A DNA stretch of 64,000 nucleotides from CBDCYH01 sp965224105 (lineage in GTDB: Bacteria > Bacteroidota > Rhodothermia > Rhodothermales > JABDKH01): assembly GCA_965224105.1 (NCBI GenBank), contig CBDCYH010000002.1, positions 2,108,001 to 2,172,000 on the forward strand, written 5' to 3'. Every line of letters starts with the position of its first letter. Within the stretch, counting starts at the first letter, position 1. This document shows, piece after piece, positions 45,139 through 52,744 of the stretch. The translations under genes and the position numbers were made by a program. The notes beneath the pieces were generated by a model. That model was not told the origin of the DNA. It did not search any database and worked only from the letters and a program-made list of their open reading frames with translations.

Positions 45139-46878
45139 ATGGAGCAAATCAGATCCATCATATCCTGGCTGGAGCACCTCGTGTGGTCGACAGGCATCCC
45201 GGTAGGAGGCGAAACGATACCCTTTTTGGTTATCGCATTGCTCGGGACAGGCATATTTCTCACCATCCGCCTCGGGCTAATTCAGTTCCGGCGACTGGGC
45301 CACGGTGCCGCTGTTGCAACTGGACGATATGATGATCCAACGGAACCAGGTGATGTGTCTCACTTCCAGGCGCTCACCACGGCGCTGTCTGCAACTGTAG
45401 GTATAGGTAATATCGCAGGGGTCGCGATAGCAATTCACTGGGGTGGGCCCGGTGCACTTTTCTGGATGTGGATGACTGCGCTTCTGGGTATGGCCGTAAA
45501 GTATTCAGAAGTTACGCTCGCGCAACACTACCGCGAGATCGCCGATGGTTCAGGCAAAGCGTGGGAAGGGACGGTTTCCGGTGGACCGATGTATTACATC
45601 GAAAAAGGCCTTGGCCCACGATGGAAACCGCTTGCAATGTTTTTCGCTGGTGCCCTAATGATTACTGCATTCATGACGGGCAACGCTGTTCAGGCAAATA
45701 CGATTGCCGACACGGTTCAGTCATACTTCGGTGTATCGCCCTGGATTACGGGGATGCTTTCAGCTGGACTGGTCGCGGTAGTTGTTCTTGGTGGGATTAC
45801 CAGGATCGGAAAGGTCACCGGCATCCTGGCTCCTGCTATGGCGGGGATCTACATACTCGGTGCGTTGGCAATTCTGGTTGCCAACTATCAAAGCATCCTG
45901 CCCTCGTTCGCACTCATCTTCCGCGAAGCCTTCAATCCGTCTGCCGGGGTGGCCGGCACGGGCGCTGGAGCTTTCGTTCTGACACTTATGTGGGGTGTTA
46001 GGAGAGGATTATTTTCAAACGAGGCTGGACAGGGATCGGCCCCCATTGCGCATGCCGCGGCGCGAACGGACGAACCTGTGTCGGAAGGAGTGGTTGCCCT
46101 ACTCGAACCTTTCATCGATACCATTGTCATTTGTACGACGACTGGTCTTGTAATTCTTTGCACAGGCGTCTGGACAAACAGGGTGCCCACAGAGCTGGAC
46201 CTAAGCTCTGGAGACATTACGTACGTTACTCAAGACGACAGAAATATCTTCATAGGCGGGGATGCACCTGAATCGATCACGGTCGTGGATGGTCGAGCTG
46301 TCCAGGCTGATGGAGAGTATGCGTTTGCCTGGCACGACGTCGAGGTAGAACGGTTCTTTGTTGATGAAGCAAAGACGCAACCGTTTTCCGGCACCATTAC
46401 ACCTTCCGCGCAGAAAGCAGTTGGCGGCGATGGGGTGGCCTATACCAGCTTGTATGGAGATGCTGTAGAAACCGGAGCACCGCTAACTTCACTCGCGTTT
46501 GAGAAGGGGCTATCCACCTTCGGTATGGGTCCTGTCGGTAAGTTCATTGTGCTGATATCTGTTCTACTTTTCGGTATATCCACATCGATCTCTTGGAGTT
46601 ATTACGGCGACCGTTGTGCAAACTACCTCTGGGGCAAGAAGGCGATCCTGCCGTACAAGGCAGTATTTGTGTTAATGCACTTCATCGGTGCGACTGCACC
46701 TCTGGCTTTCATCTGGGTTCTCGGAGATGTTGCGTTGGGAGCTGTTACGTTCCCGAACCTGATTGCACTGGTTCTCTTGTCTGGTGTTATTGTCAAACTC
46801 ACCAAGAGCTATTTCGAACGCAAACCTTGGTTGGAGAACCAGGAAGTGCGTAAGGCGATGAAAGATACTGGGCACTAG
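45139..46878 (+). CDS. Alanine:cation symporter (AGCS family) with unusual extra domain
   Basis: A 579-residue transporter of the AGCS family, cotransporting alanine or glycine with Na+. Family signatures include GTGIFLTIRLGLIQFR, TALSATVGIGNIAGVA, GGPMYYIEKGLG and the FSNEAGQGSAPIAHAAA motif. Typical members are about 450-500 residues; here a hydrophilic segment of about 100 residues (roughly 348-446), rich in Asp/Glu/Val, is inserted before the last membrane helices. The segment is predicted beta-rich and looks like a separate domain. Its start is 86 bp after ftsE. Confidence 0.92.
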   Translation: MEQIRSIISWLEHLVWSTGIPVGGETIPFLVIALLGTGIFLTIRLGLIQFRRLGHGAAVATGRYDDPTEPGDVSHFQALTTALSATVGIGNIAGVAIAIHWGGPGALFWMWMTALLGMAVKYSEVTLAQHYREIADGSGKAWEGTVSGGPMYYIEKGLGPRWKPLAMFFAGALMITAFMTGNAVQANTIADTVQSYFGVSPWITGMLSAGLVAVVVLGGITRIGKVTGILAPAMAGIYILGALAILVANYQSILPSFALIFREAFNPSAGVAGTGAGAFVLTLMWGVRRGLFSNEAGQGSAPIAHAAARTDEPVSEGVVALLEPFIDTIVICTTTGLVILCTGVWTNRVPTELDLSSGDITYVTQDDRNIFIGGDAPESITVVDGRAVQADGEYAFAWHDVEVERFFVDEAKTQPFSGTITPSAQKAVGGDGVAYTSLYGDAVETGAPLTSLAFEKGLSTFGMGPVGKFIVLISVLLFGISTSISWSYYGDRCANYLWGKKAILPYKAVFVLMHFIGATAPLAFIWVLGDVALGAVTFPNLIALVLLSGVIVKLTKSYFERKPWLENQEVRKAMKDTGH

Positions 46879-46892
46879 ACGTAAGCGGGGCG

Positions 46893-47519
46893 ATGCATAA
46901 GTTGACCATCGTCGACCACCCATTGTTAAAGCGCGACCTTACTCTTTTGAGAGATAAGGAAACACCGCACGGCCTGTTTCGGCAGACGCTTTCTAACGCT
47001 GCAGCAATCCTTGCCTACGAGGCCATGCGAAGTCTCACCTTACGGGAGACATCCATTGCAACACCGCTCGAGGAAACTGCCGGTTTCGAATTGGCCGATG
47101 AGCTGGTCGTGATTCCGATTCTTCGAGCCGGGCTGGGTATGGTTGACGGGTTCGTGCGATTTGTCCCTGAGGCAAGGATCGGGCACCTTGGTATGTACCG
47201 GGACGAGACGACGCACGAGCCGATAGATTACTACAGCAGTATTCCGGGTGGCCTTGAAACGGCTCAGGTAGCAGTCGTTGATCCGATGCTGGCTACCGGG
47301 GGAAGTGCATGTGGGGCGATTTCTCACCTCAAACGCCTCGGCGCGAAAAACTTTCTTTTTGCCTGCTTGGTCGCGGCTCCGGAAGGAGTCGACAGGCTTT
47401 CTCAACAGCACCCGGACGTGCGTATCATCACGGCGACGGTCGACCGGGAGCTCGATCAAAATGCGTACATTCGTCCTGGATTGGGCGATGCCGGAGATCG
47501 CATTTTCGGCACATCCTGA
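46893..47519 (+). CDS. upp: Uracil phosphoribosyltransferase
   Basis: A 208-residue pyrimidine-salvage enzyme making UMP from uracil and PRPP. The PRPP-binding loop is AQVAVVDPMLATGGSA and the uracil-binding C-terminus is YIRPGLGDAGDRIFGT. Length and motifs are standard. It is 14 bp after the alanine symporter stop and may share its transcript. Confidence 0.97.
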   Translation: MHKLTIVDHPLLKRDLTLLRDKETPHGLFRQTLSNAAAILAYEAMRSLTLRETSIATPLEETAGFELADELVVIPILRAGLGMVDGFVRFVPEARIGHLGMYRDETTHEPIDYYSSIPGGLETAQVAVVDPMLATGGSACGAISHLKRLGAKNFLFACLVAAPEGVDRLSQQHPDVRIITATVDRELDQNAYIRPGLGDAGDRIFGTS

Positions 47520-47550
47520 AGTCCGATATCCTCAATGATGGATGTAGAAG

Positions 47551-48405
47551 ATGGACATTGAGTATTCCTTTATTTTCGGGTGCCCGCGATCTGGCACGAC
47601 ATACCTGTCGCGCCTAATGGACCGACTCCCACACGTGGAGTCCGTCGTAGGGAATGTCATTCCGGTTCTTTGGATGCATATCGCAAGGCAACCGCTGGAA
47701 CCCGAAATGTATAAGGCATTCAAAATTGGTTTTGAGAGAGCCCTTTCGGATTATGCACATTCGGGCAGTGTTCACTCCCGAGCCGCGGCCCTGCAGAAAT
47801 GGTATAATTCGGGCGCGGGACTGATGGAGCTACCGAGAGCAGCGCGTGGCAAACGTGTCGTAAAAAATCTTGTTTATAAAGAACCGGTCTTTGCATTCGC
47901 ACCTGAATTTGTTTTCGATTCCGTTCCCACGGCGAAATCGATCTACATTGTTCGAGATGGGCGCGACGTTGCAAACTCACTTGTTGAGTCGTACAACGAA
48001 AATTTCCTTGGCGTATTCGGTCGTCAGTATGAAAATCAGTTCGTACCCTGGTGGGTAGAAGATGGGCTGGATGAAGAATTCATCAGTGCATCGCGTTACG
48101 GGAAATCAATATGGATGTGGAAGGCCATGGTCTCGCACTGCTCAACATACTTTGAATCGCTTTCCAATTCGGCAAAAAGTAGGTTGTATGCCGTTCATTA
48201 TGAGGAACTGATGCGGAATCCGCTCGATGTCGGACATGCTCTTGCCAGGCACATCGGGGGAAAACCTGGAAAGGCTTACGACAAAATGCTCGGCGCGGCC
48301 CGGGAATCCTCCATTGGAAAATATAAATCGCGTCCGCCAAAGGAGATTGAAGAGGCGGAACGTATTGCCGGAAATGAATTACGCAAACTTGGGTACATGA
48401 CGTGA
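47551..48405 (+). CDS. Sulfotransferase family protein
   Basis: A 284-residue PAPS-dependent sulfotransferase fold. The 5'-phosphosulfate-binding loop is FGCPRSGTTYL (residues 9-19) and the 3'-phosphate-binding motif is IYIVRDGRDVANS. Soluble, with no membrane segment. The acceptor is unknown; surface glycans, lipids or small metabolites are all possible. Its stop overlaps the NhaC start (GTGA), indicating co-transcription. A 7-bp inverted repeat flanks its own start. Confidence 0.88.
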   Translation: MDIEYSFIFGCPRSGTTYLSRLMDRLPHVESVVGNVIPVLWMHIARQPLEPEMYKAFKIGFERALSDYAHSGSVHSRAAALQKWYNSGAGLMELPRAARGKRVVKNLVYKEPVFAFAPEFVFDSVPTAKSIYIVRDGRDVANSLVESYNENFLGVFGRQYENQFVPWWVEDGLDEEFISASRYGKSIWMWKAMVSHCSTYFESLSNSAKSRLYAVHYEELMRNPLDVGHALARHIGGKPGKAYDKMLGAARESSIGKYKSRPPKEIEEAERIAGNELRKLGYMT

Positions 48406-50117
48406 AACTTCGTGCAACTCCGGGATTGACAATGAAGATTTTGTCTCGCTTGTCAACGGTCACATTAGCAATGCTGCTCCTGCCAACCGTTTGTGTGCTG
48501 GCCGCGGGTTCAGATCCCACAGTCGGTGCGCAGGCATCCGACTTCGGATTTGTCTCGATTCTCCCACCACTCATCGCCATCGTTTTTGCGCTTTTGTTTC
48601 GGCGTGTGATTCCCGCGCTCTTTGCCGGGATTTGGCTCGGAGCATGGGCTTTGAAAGGATGGTCCCCGCAAGGCTTCCTGGTTGGATTGTTTGATTCGTT
48701 CCAGGTCTTTGTCCTGGGAGCACTGGCGGATGCGGATCACGCCGCGATCATACTCTTCACTTTCATGATCGGGGGCATGGTTGGCATCATATCGAAGAAT
48801 GGAGGGATGCAGGGGGTTGTGTCCCGTCTTTCGTCGTGGGCTACCACGGCCAAGAGAGGACAGCTGACAACCTCTTTCCTCGGGCTCGCCGTGTTTTTTG
48901 ATGACTACGCCAACACGCTTGTGGTTGGCAATACAATGCGACCGGTAACAGATCGGCTGAGAGTGTCCAGAGAAAAACTGGCCTACATCGTTGACTCGAC
49001 CGCGGCTCCGGTCGCGTGCATTGCCTTCGCAACAACATGGGTTGGTTACGAAGTCGGTCTTATCGGGGATTCGATTTCTGCACTTCCCGGAATAGAGGCC
49101 TCGCCGTACGGAATATTTCTTTCCTCGATCGCCTATTCGTTTTACCCGGTCCTTGCCATTTTCTTCGTCTTGTTGGTTGCGGGATCGGGTAAGGACTACG
49201 GACCGATGTACAAAGCGGAAGTCCGGGCACGGACAACCGGAAAGGTGTTCAGGGACGGGGCTAAAGTTGAGACGGACCCAGACTCTACAAGAATGCTCAA
49301 GCAAGGACTTCCACTGCGAGCAATCAACGCAGTAATTCCTGTTGCTGTCCTGGTGATAGGCGTAATAGTTGGGCTGTTTTTAACCGGTGAAGGGGAATCG
49401 ATCAGTGACATTATCGGGAGTTCGGATTCATACAAGGCGTTGATGTGGGCATCGCTGGCGGGAGCGCTAACCGCGGGTGCACTAAGCATCGGCCAACGGA
49501 TTCTTACACTGGAGGAAACGGTAGAGGCGTGGTACGAAGGTTTGAAGTCCATGTTATTTGCAATGATCATCCTTGTCCTGGCGTGGTCTTTGTCCGACAT
49601 AACCAAAGCGCTTGGAACAGCGAATTTCCTTGTTGAGATTCTCGGCGATGCTATCAATCCAGGCGTATTGCCGGCGATAGTTTTTGTCCTCGCCGCGATG
49701 ACCGCCTTTGCCACAGGCTCGAGCTGGGGTGCCATGGGCATTCTCATGCCTCTGGTCATTCCTCTTTCCTGGGCAGTGATGCAGGGCAACGGCATGACCA
49801 CGACCGCAGATTACCACATCCTCTATTCTGCAATCTCCTGCATACTCGCCGGATCGGTCTGGGGTGATCACTGTTCTCCCATTTCGGACACTACGATCCT
49901 GAGCAGTATGGCATCCGGTAGTGACCACGTTGATCATGTGCGGACTCAGCTACCCTATGCGCTGACCGTGGGCGGCGTCGCAGTTTTTTGCGGGACCGTA
50001 CCGGCTGGATTCGGAATTCCCTGGTGGATCTGCATGCTCGTTGGCGCAACCGTGCTAGTTGGTGTCATTACGTTTTTTGGAAAAAGAGTCGATAATGCCC
50101 TCCAAGAGGTACAATAA
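48402..50117 (+). CDS. nhaC: NhaC-family Na+/H+ antiporter
   Basis: A 571-residue membrane protein with about 12 spans of the NhaC family. Family blocks are FMIGGMVGIISKNGG, AVFFDDYANTLVVGNTMRP and the C-terminal SVWGDHCSPISDTTILSS. The listed GTG start overlaps the sulfotransferase stop; ATG 48432 would leave a signal-like N-terminus ending in VLAAGSD and is an alternative. Related proteins may exchange other substrates such as arginine/ornithine or malate/lactate, so the exact ion is inferred. The first ~45 residues may be a cleavable leader. Confidence 0.88.
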   Translation: MKLRATPGLTMKILSRLSTVTLAMLLLPTVCVLAAGSDPTVGAQASDFGFVSILPPLIAIVFALLFRRVIPALFAGIWLGAWALKGWSPQGFLVGLFDSFQVFVLGALADADHAAIILFTFMIGGMVGIISKNGGMQGVVSRLSSWATTAKRGQLTTSFLGLAVFFDDYANTLVVGNTMRPVTDRLRVSREKLAYIVDSTAAPVACIAFATTWVGYEVGLIGDSISALPGIEASPYGIFLSSIAYSFYPVLAIFFVLLVAGSGKDYGPMYKAEVRARTTGKVFRDGAKVETDPDSTRMLKQGLPLRAINAVIPVAVLVIGVIVGLFLTGEGESISDIIGSSDSYKALMWASLAGALTAGALSIGQRILTLEETVEAWYEGLKSMLFAMIILVLAWSLSDITKALGTANFLVEILGDAINPGVLPAIVFVLAAMTAFATGSSWGAMGILMPLVIPLSWAVMQGNGMTTTADYHILYSAISCILAGSVWGDHCSPISDTTILSSMASGSDHVDHVRTQLPYALTVGGVAVFCGTVPAGFGIPWWICMLVGATVLVGVITFFGKRVDNALQEVQ

Positions 50118-50129
50118 GCCATTAGTGGA

Positions 50130-50471
50130 ATGCTAGACGCCGACGACAGACCGTGGGGCCGGTGGGAAGAATATCTAAATGAGGATGGTTATCGCGTAAA
50201 ACGGATCATCGTCCATCCTGGCCAAAGACTCTCGCTGCAGCGACACAAGCTTAGGGAAGAACATTGGGTCGTTGCCAAAGGGGAGGGCCTTTTCCATCTG
50301 GACGGGGATGAGCGGACAGTGAGCGTCAAAGATTCCGTATACATTCCGGTCGGTGGCGTTCATCGAATCACAAATCCTGGGAATGAAAACTTGATCATCA
50401 TCGAGACACAGTTGGGAATATGTGACGAGGATGACATCGAACGCCTGCAGGACGATTACGGAAGGGAGTAG
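50130..50471 (+). CDS. Cupin, mannose-6-phosphate isomerase type II-like
   Basis: A 113-residue single-domain cupin resembling the C-terminal isomerase domain of bifunctional ManC (type II phosphomannose isomerase). Visible are RPWGRWEEY at the N-terminus, the metal-binding QRHKLREEHW pattern, VKDSVYIPVGGVHRI and the terminal DEDDIERLQDDYGR that is typical of the family. It lacks the guanylyltransferase half, so it likely interconverts mannose-6-P and fructose-6-P or another sugar phosphate. It is 12 bp after nhaC. Confidence 0.85.
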   Translation: MLDADDRPWGRWEEYLNEDGYRVKRIIVHPGQRLSLQRHKLREEHWVVAKGEGLFHLDGDERTVSVKDSVYIPVGGVHRITNPGNENLIIIETQLGICDEDDIERLQDDYGRE

Positions 50472-50489
50472 ACGTGCGGTGAAATCGTT

Positions 50490-51542
50490 CTATTCATCGC
50501 TGTCACGACGCTTGACTTCTTCGCGTCTGATCCGCTCGCCCAAAGCTCGTCCAAGTTCCGGTGCATTTCCCCACGCACGATTGTTGGTAAATACCTGTAG
50601 CAAGGCATTTTGCTTTTCCGCCTGGTATAACAGAGCAACGGTGTCGTCGACCATTTTCTTGCCTTCGGTGGATTCGGAAAGTTTCTCAACCGGAGCATCG
50701 AACGGAAAGGTCTCTGCGTACGCTTTGGCGTATGGAACTTCCAGTGGAGTAAGCAACCGCACGACGCAGTCGTCGTTCCTCGCAGTAAACCGCTCACCGC
50801 TCATCTTCCATTGCTTTCGCAACGGCGGTAGCCACGTCCAGTGGCTGAATACATGGCCAATTCCTGCATCCTCAAGCCAATCGAAGTATTCTTTGGTTAG
50901 CAGATGAGGCGAACGCATTTCGATATGCGGCTGGACATCGCCGGGGATGGAGTCAAAGAAACTTTCCAGCTGGGCAATATTCTCTGCCGATGACGGAGAA
51001 TCGCCAACGCGTTGATACTCCTGTTCGAATATTATTCCTCGAAGTTGCTCACCGAGTAAACCACCTGCCGGTGTATGAAATTGCTCGACATATTTCTTGT
51101 AGTCGAGATACGACTCGTTTCTTATATACTTCTGTCGCCCATCAACGCGGCGGCGGATTCTTCGACTGAAGAACAGTTGCGGGGCCTTCAGGAAAAACAA
51201 AGCATCGGGAGGTGCAGCCTCCACGTATTCACGTAGCACATGGTAGCTCGAAGTTGGATTCCCCTCGTCATCCAGCAGTGGCCGATAGAACGTGAAGTCT
51301 AATTCCAGCACGTCGTAGTGCTTGAAATAATCGGCGACGCATGCGATTGGCAGCGTCTCTTCAGTAAATGACTTGCCGCCAAGTTTGCGCGATCTCTTCT
51401 TTATTTTGGATCTGTAGTGTTCCGGATAGATTTGCCCGATCCAACCTGCGTATCTATCACTGGCGGTTCCCATCCGGAGGGACGAATGCAGACCACGGAA
51501 GAAGTAAGTTTGATATTCGTCTTTATCCGATCTGTTCGTCAT
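50490..51542 (-). CDS. DUF72 (YecE-like) family protein
   Basis: A 350-residue TIM-barrel protein of the DUF72 family. Hallmarks are the N-terminal GTASDRYAGWIGQIYPEHY (in place of the usual GTSGWSY), then YFKHYDVLELDFTFYRPL, FFLKAPQLF and VFTNNRAWGNAPE. Function of DUF72 proteins is unknown. The start overlaps the end of the upstream membrane-protein gene by 20 bp, indicating co-transcription. It is longer than E. coli YecE (about 270 residues) because of insertions in the barrel. Confidence 0.82.
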   Translation of the reverse strand: MTNRSDKDEYQTYFFRGLHSSLRMGTASDRYAGWIGQIYPEHYRSKIKKRSRKLGGKSFTEETLPIACVADYFKHYDVLELDFTFYRPLLDDEGNPTSSYHVLREYVEAAPPDALFFLKAPQLFFSRRIRRRVDGRQKYIRNESYLDYKKYVEQFHTPAGGLLGEQLRGIIFEQEYQRVGDSPSSAENIAQLESFFDSIPGDVQPHIEMRSPHLLTKEYFDWLEDAGIGHVFSHWTWLPPLRKQWKMSGERFTARNDDCVVRLLTPLEVPYAKAYAETFPFDAPVEKLSESTEGKKMVDDTVALLYQAEKQNALLQVFTNNRAWGNAPELGRALGERIRREEVKRRDSDE

Positions 51543-52584
51543 CTGGAGCCTCCTCTTGTTCAGTTTTGTAGTTGAGGACGCGATGGATTTCCCGCAGACT
51601 AAACCACATCCCTAGAAACAGATAGAGGTAGTACGCAAGCGATCTCCACAAAAACATGGAAGGAGCGACTAGCGCTTTGGGTAGGAGAGGACCAATGAAC
51701 AAAGCGTATAAACCCTCCAACCCTCCGGATCCACCAGGTGTCGGCATCACCAAGCCAGCCAACGTCATAGCCGCGTTCCGGAGGAGAGCGAGGATCCAGT
51801 CAACGTGGGTGTACACCGTCCAAATCGCAAACAACACTAGCGCATATCTAATCGCCCACGCGACCAGGGTTATCAGGAATCCGACAGCAAAAAATGAAAA
51901 AGGCTGCGTCCTGATCAATGCGGCTCGATCTTCCAGCTCCGACATTTCTTTAGAAACCCTGTCTTTGAATCGAGCGAGGTATTTAAAACGAAATACGAAG
52001 TCTACAATCCGTGTTAAGACGTCTGTTCTCACGAGTGTGCTATAGCCAAAGAGGCAAACCCACAGCATGAGTAGCAGAAAGATTCCCAGCATGGTAGCGT
52101 TTCCAGCCGTCCCAATGGACTCGGGAAAAACGGGCATAAAAAAGGAAGCGACGACAACGACAGGAACGGTGAGGGCGAAGAAAAGCTGATCCAGCAACAT
52201 CGCGTATAGTAGGAAAGCGGTAGACTCCCCGACTGAGATCCCCTGATTCTTTGCTATGTATACAGCAGCCAGGGGGCCACCGCCAATCACGGAAGGCGTC
52301 ACGCTTGAGAAAAAATCCCAGGCAAGCTGCCCACGCATTCCTGACTTGAATCCGATTCTCTTGTGAGAGATGTACGATAGCCGATAGCCACCAACTGCAA
52401 TTCGTGCGAACGCCAGCAAAACCGCACCTGCGAAAAAGAGTGGGCTAAACGTCTGGAGGACGTAGTCAATCTGTCCTTGTTCGTAGTTCCATGCCACAAC
52501 GACGCATAGCGCGATTGTGCTCAGCAACACCGACAGAACGATATTGCGGATTACCAGCCTCCGTTTGTCCTTCGCTTGACTCAT
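51523..52584 (-). CDS. UPF0104/flippase-like domain membrane protein
   Basis: A 353-residue membrane protein with about eight spans, matching the lysylphosphatidylglycerol synthase-type transmembrane region (flippase-like domain) without the C-terminal synthase part. Indicators are GYRLSYISHKRIGFKSGMRGQLAWDFFSSVTPSVIGGGPLA near the N-terminus and the C-terminal TPGGSGGLEGLY, a family signature. A role in lipid translocation is inferred from the family only. It overlaps the DUF72 gene, and is divergent from the PorZ-like gene. Confidence 0.85.
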   Translation of the reverse strand: MSQAKDKRRLVIRNIVLSVLLSTIALCVVVAWNYEQGQIDYVLQTFSPLFFAGAVLLAFARIAVGGYRLSYISHKRIGFKSGMRGQLAWDFFSSVTPSVIGGGPLAAVYIAKNQGISVGESTAFLLYAMLLDQLFFALTVPVVVVASFFMPVFPESIGTAGNATMLGIFLLLMLWVCLFGYSTLVRTDVLTRIVDFVFRFKYLARFKDRVSKEMSELEDRAALIRTQPFSFFAVGFLITLVAWAIRYALVLFAIWTVYTHVDWILALLRNAAMTLAGLVMPTPGGSGGLEGLYALFIGPLLPKALVAPSMFLWRSLAYYLYLFLGMWFSLREIHRVLNYKTEQEEAPDDEQIG

Positions 52585-52744
52585 CCGTAGAAATTAGTAC
52601 CCAAATGTCGACTATGCTGGATCGAATTCATTCCATTCGGCTGCATTGGGAGGATGTGGGGTAAAAAAGCGCGCGTCATCGAACAATCCGCCGGTACGAG
52701 CGTGTCCAGCAACTGTTTTCGATCATCGGATAATTGGGAGAACG

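Noticed and set aside
47531..47562. CTCAATG...CATTGAG inverted repeat over the sulfotransferase start
   Set aside because: Only 7 bp of stem with an 18-nt loop; could sequester the start but is within chance expectation.
48510..49304. 264-codon open frame on the minus strand
   Set aside because: Antisense to nhaC; charged, low-complexity translation without a family match.
52646..52744. N-terminal extension of the PorZ-like frame
   Set aside because: The extra 33 codons are not a signal peptide and lack a ribosome-binding site; TTG 52745 has GGGAG upstream and a proper signal sequence.
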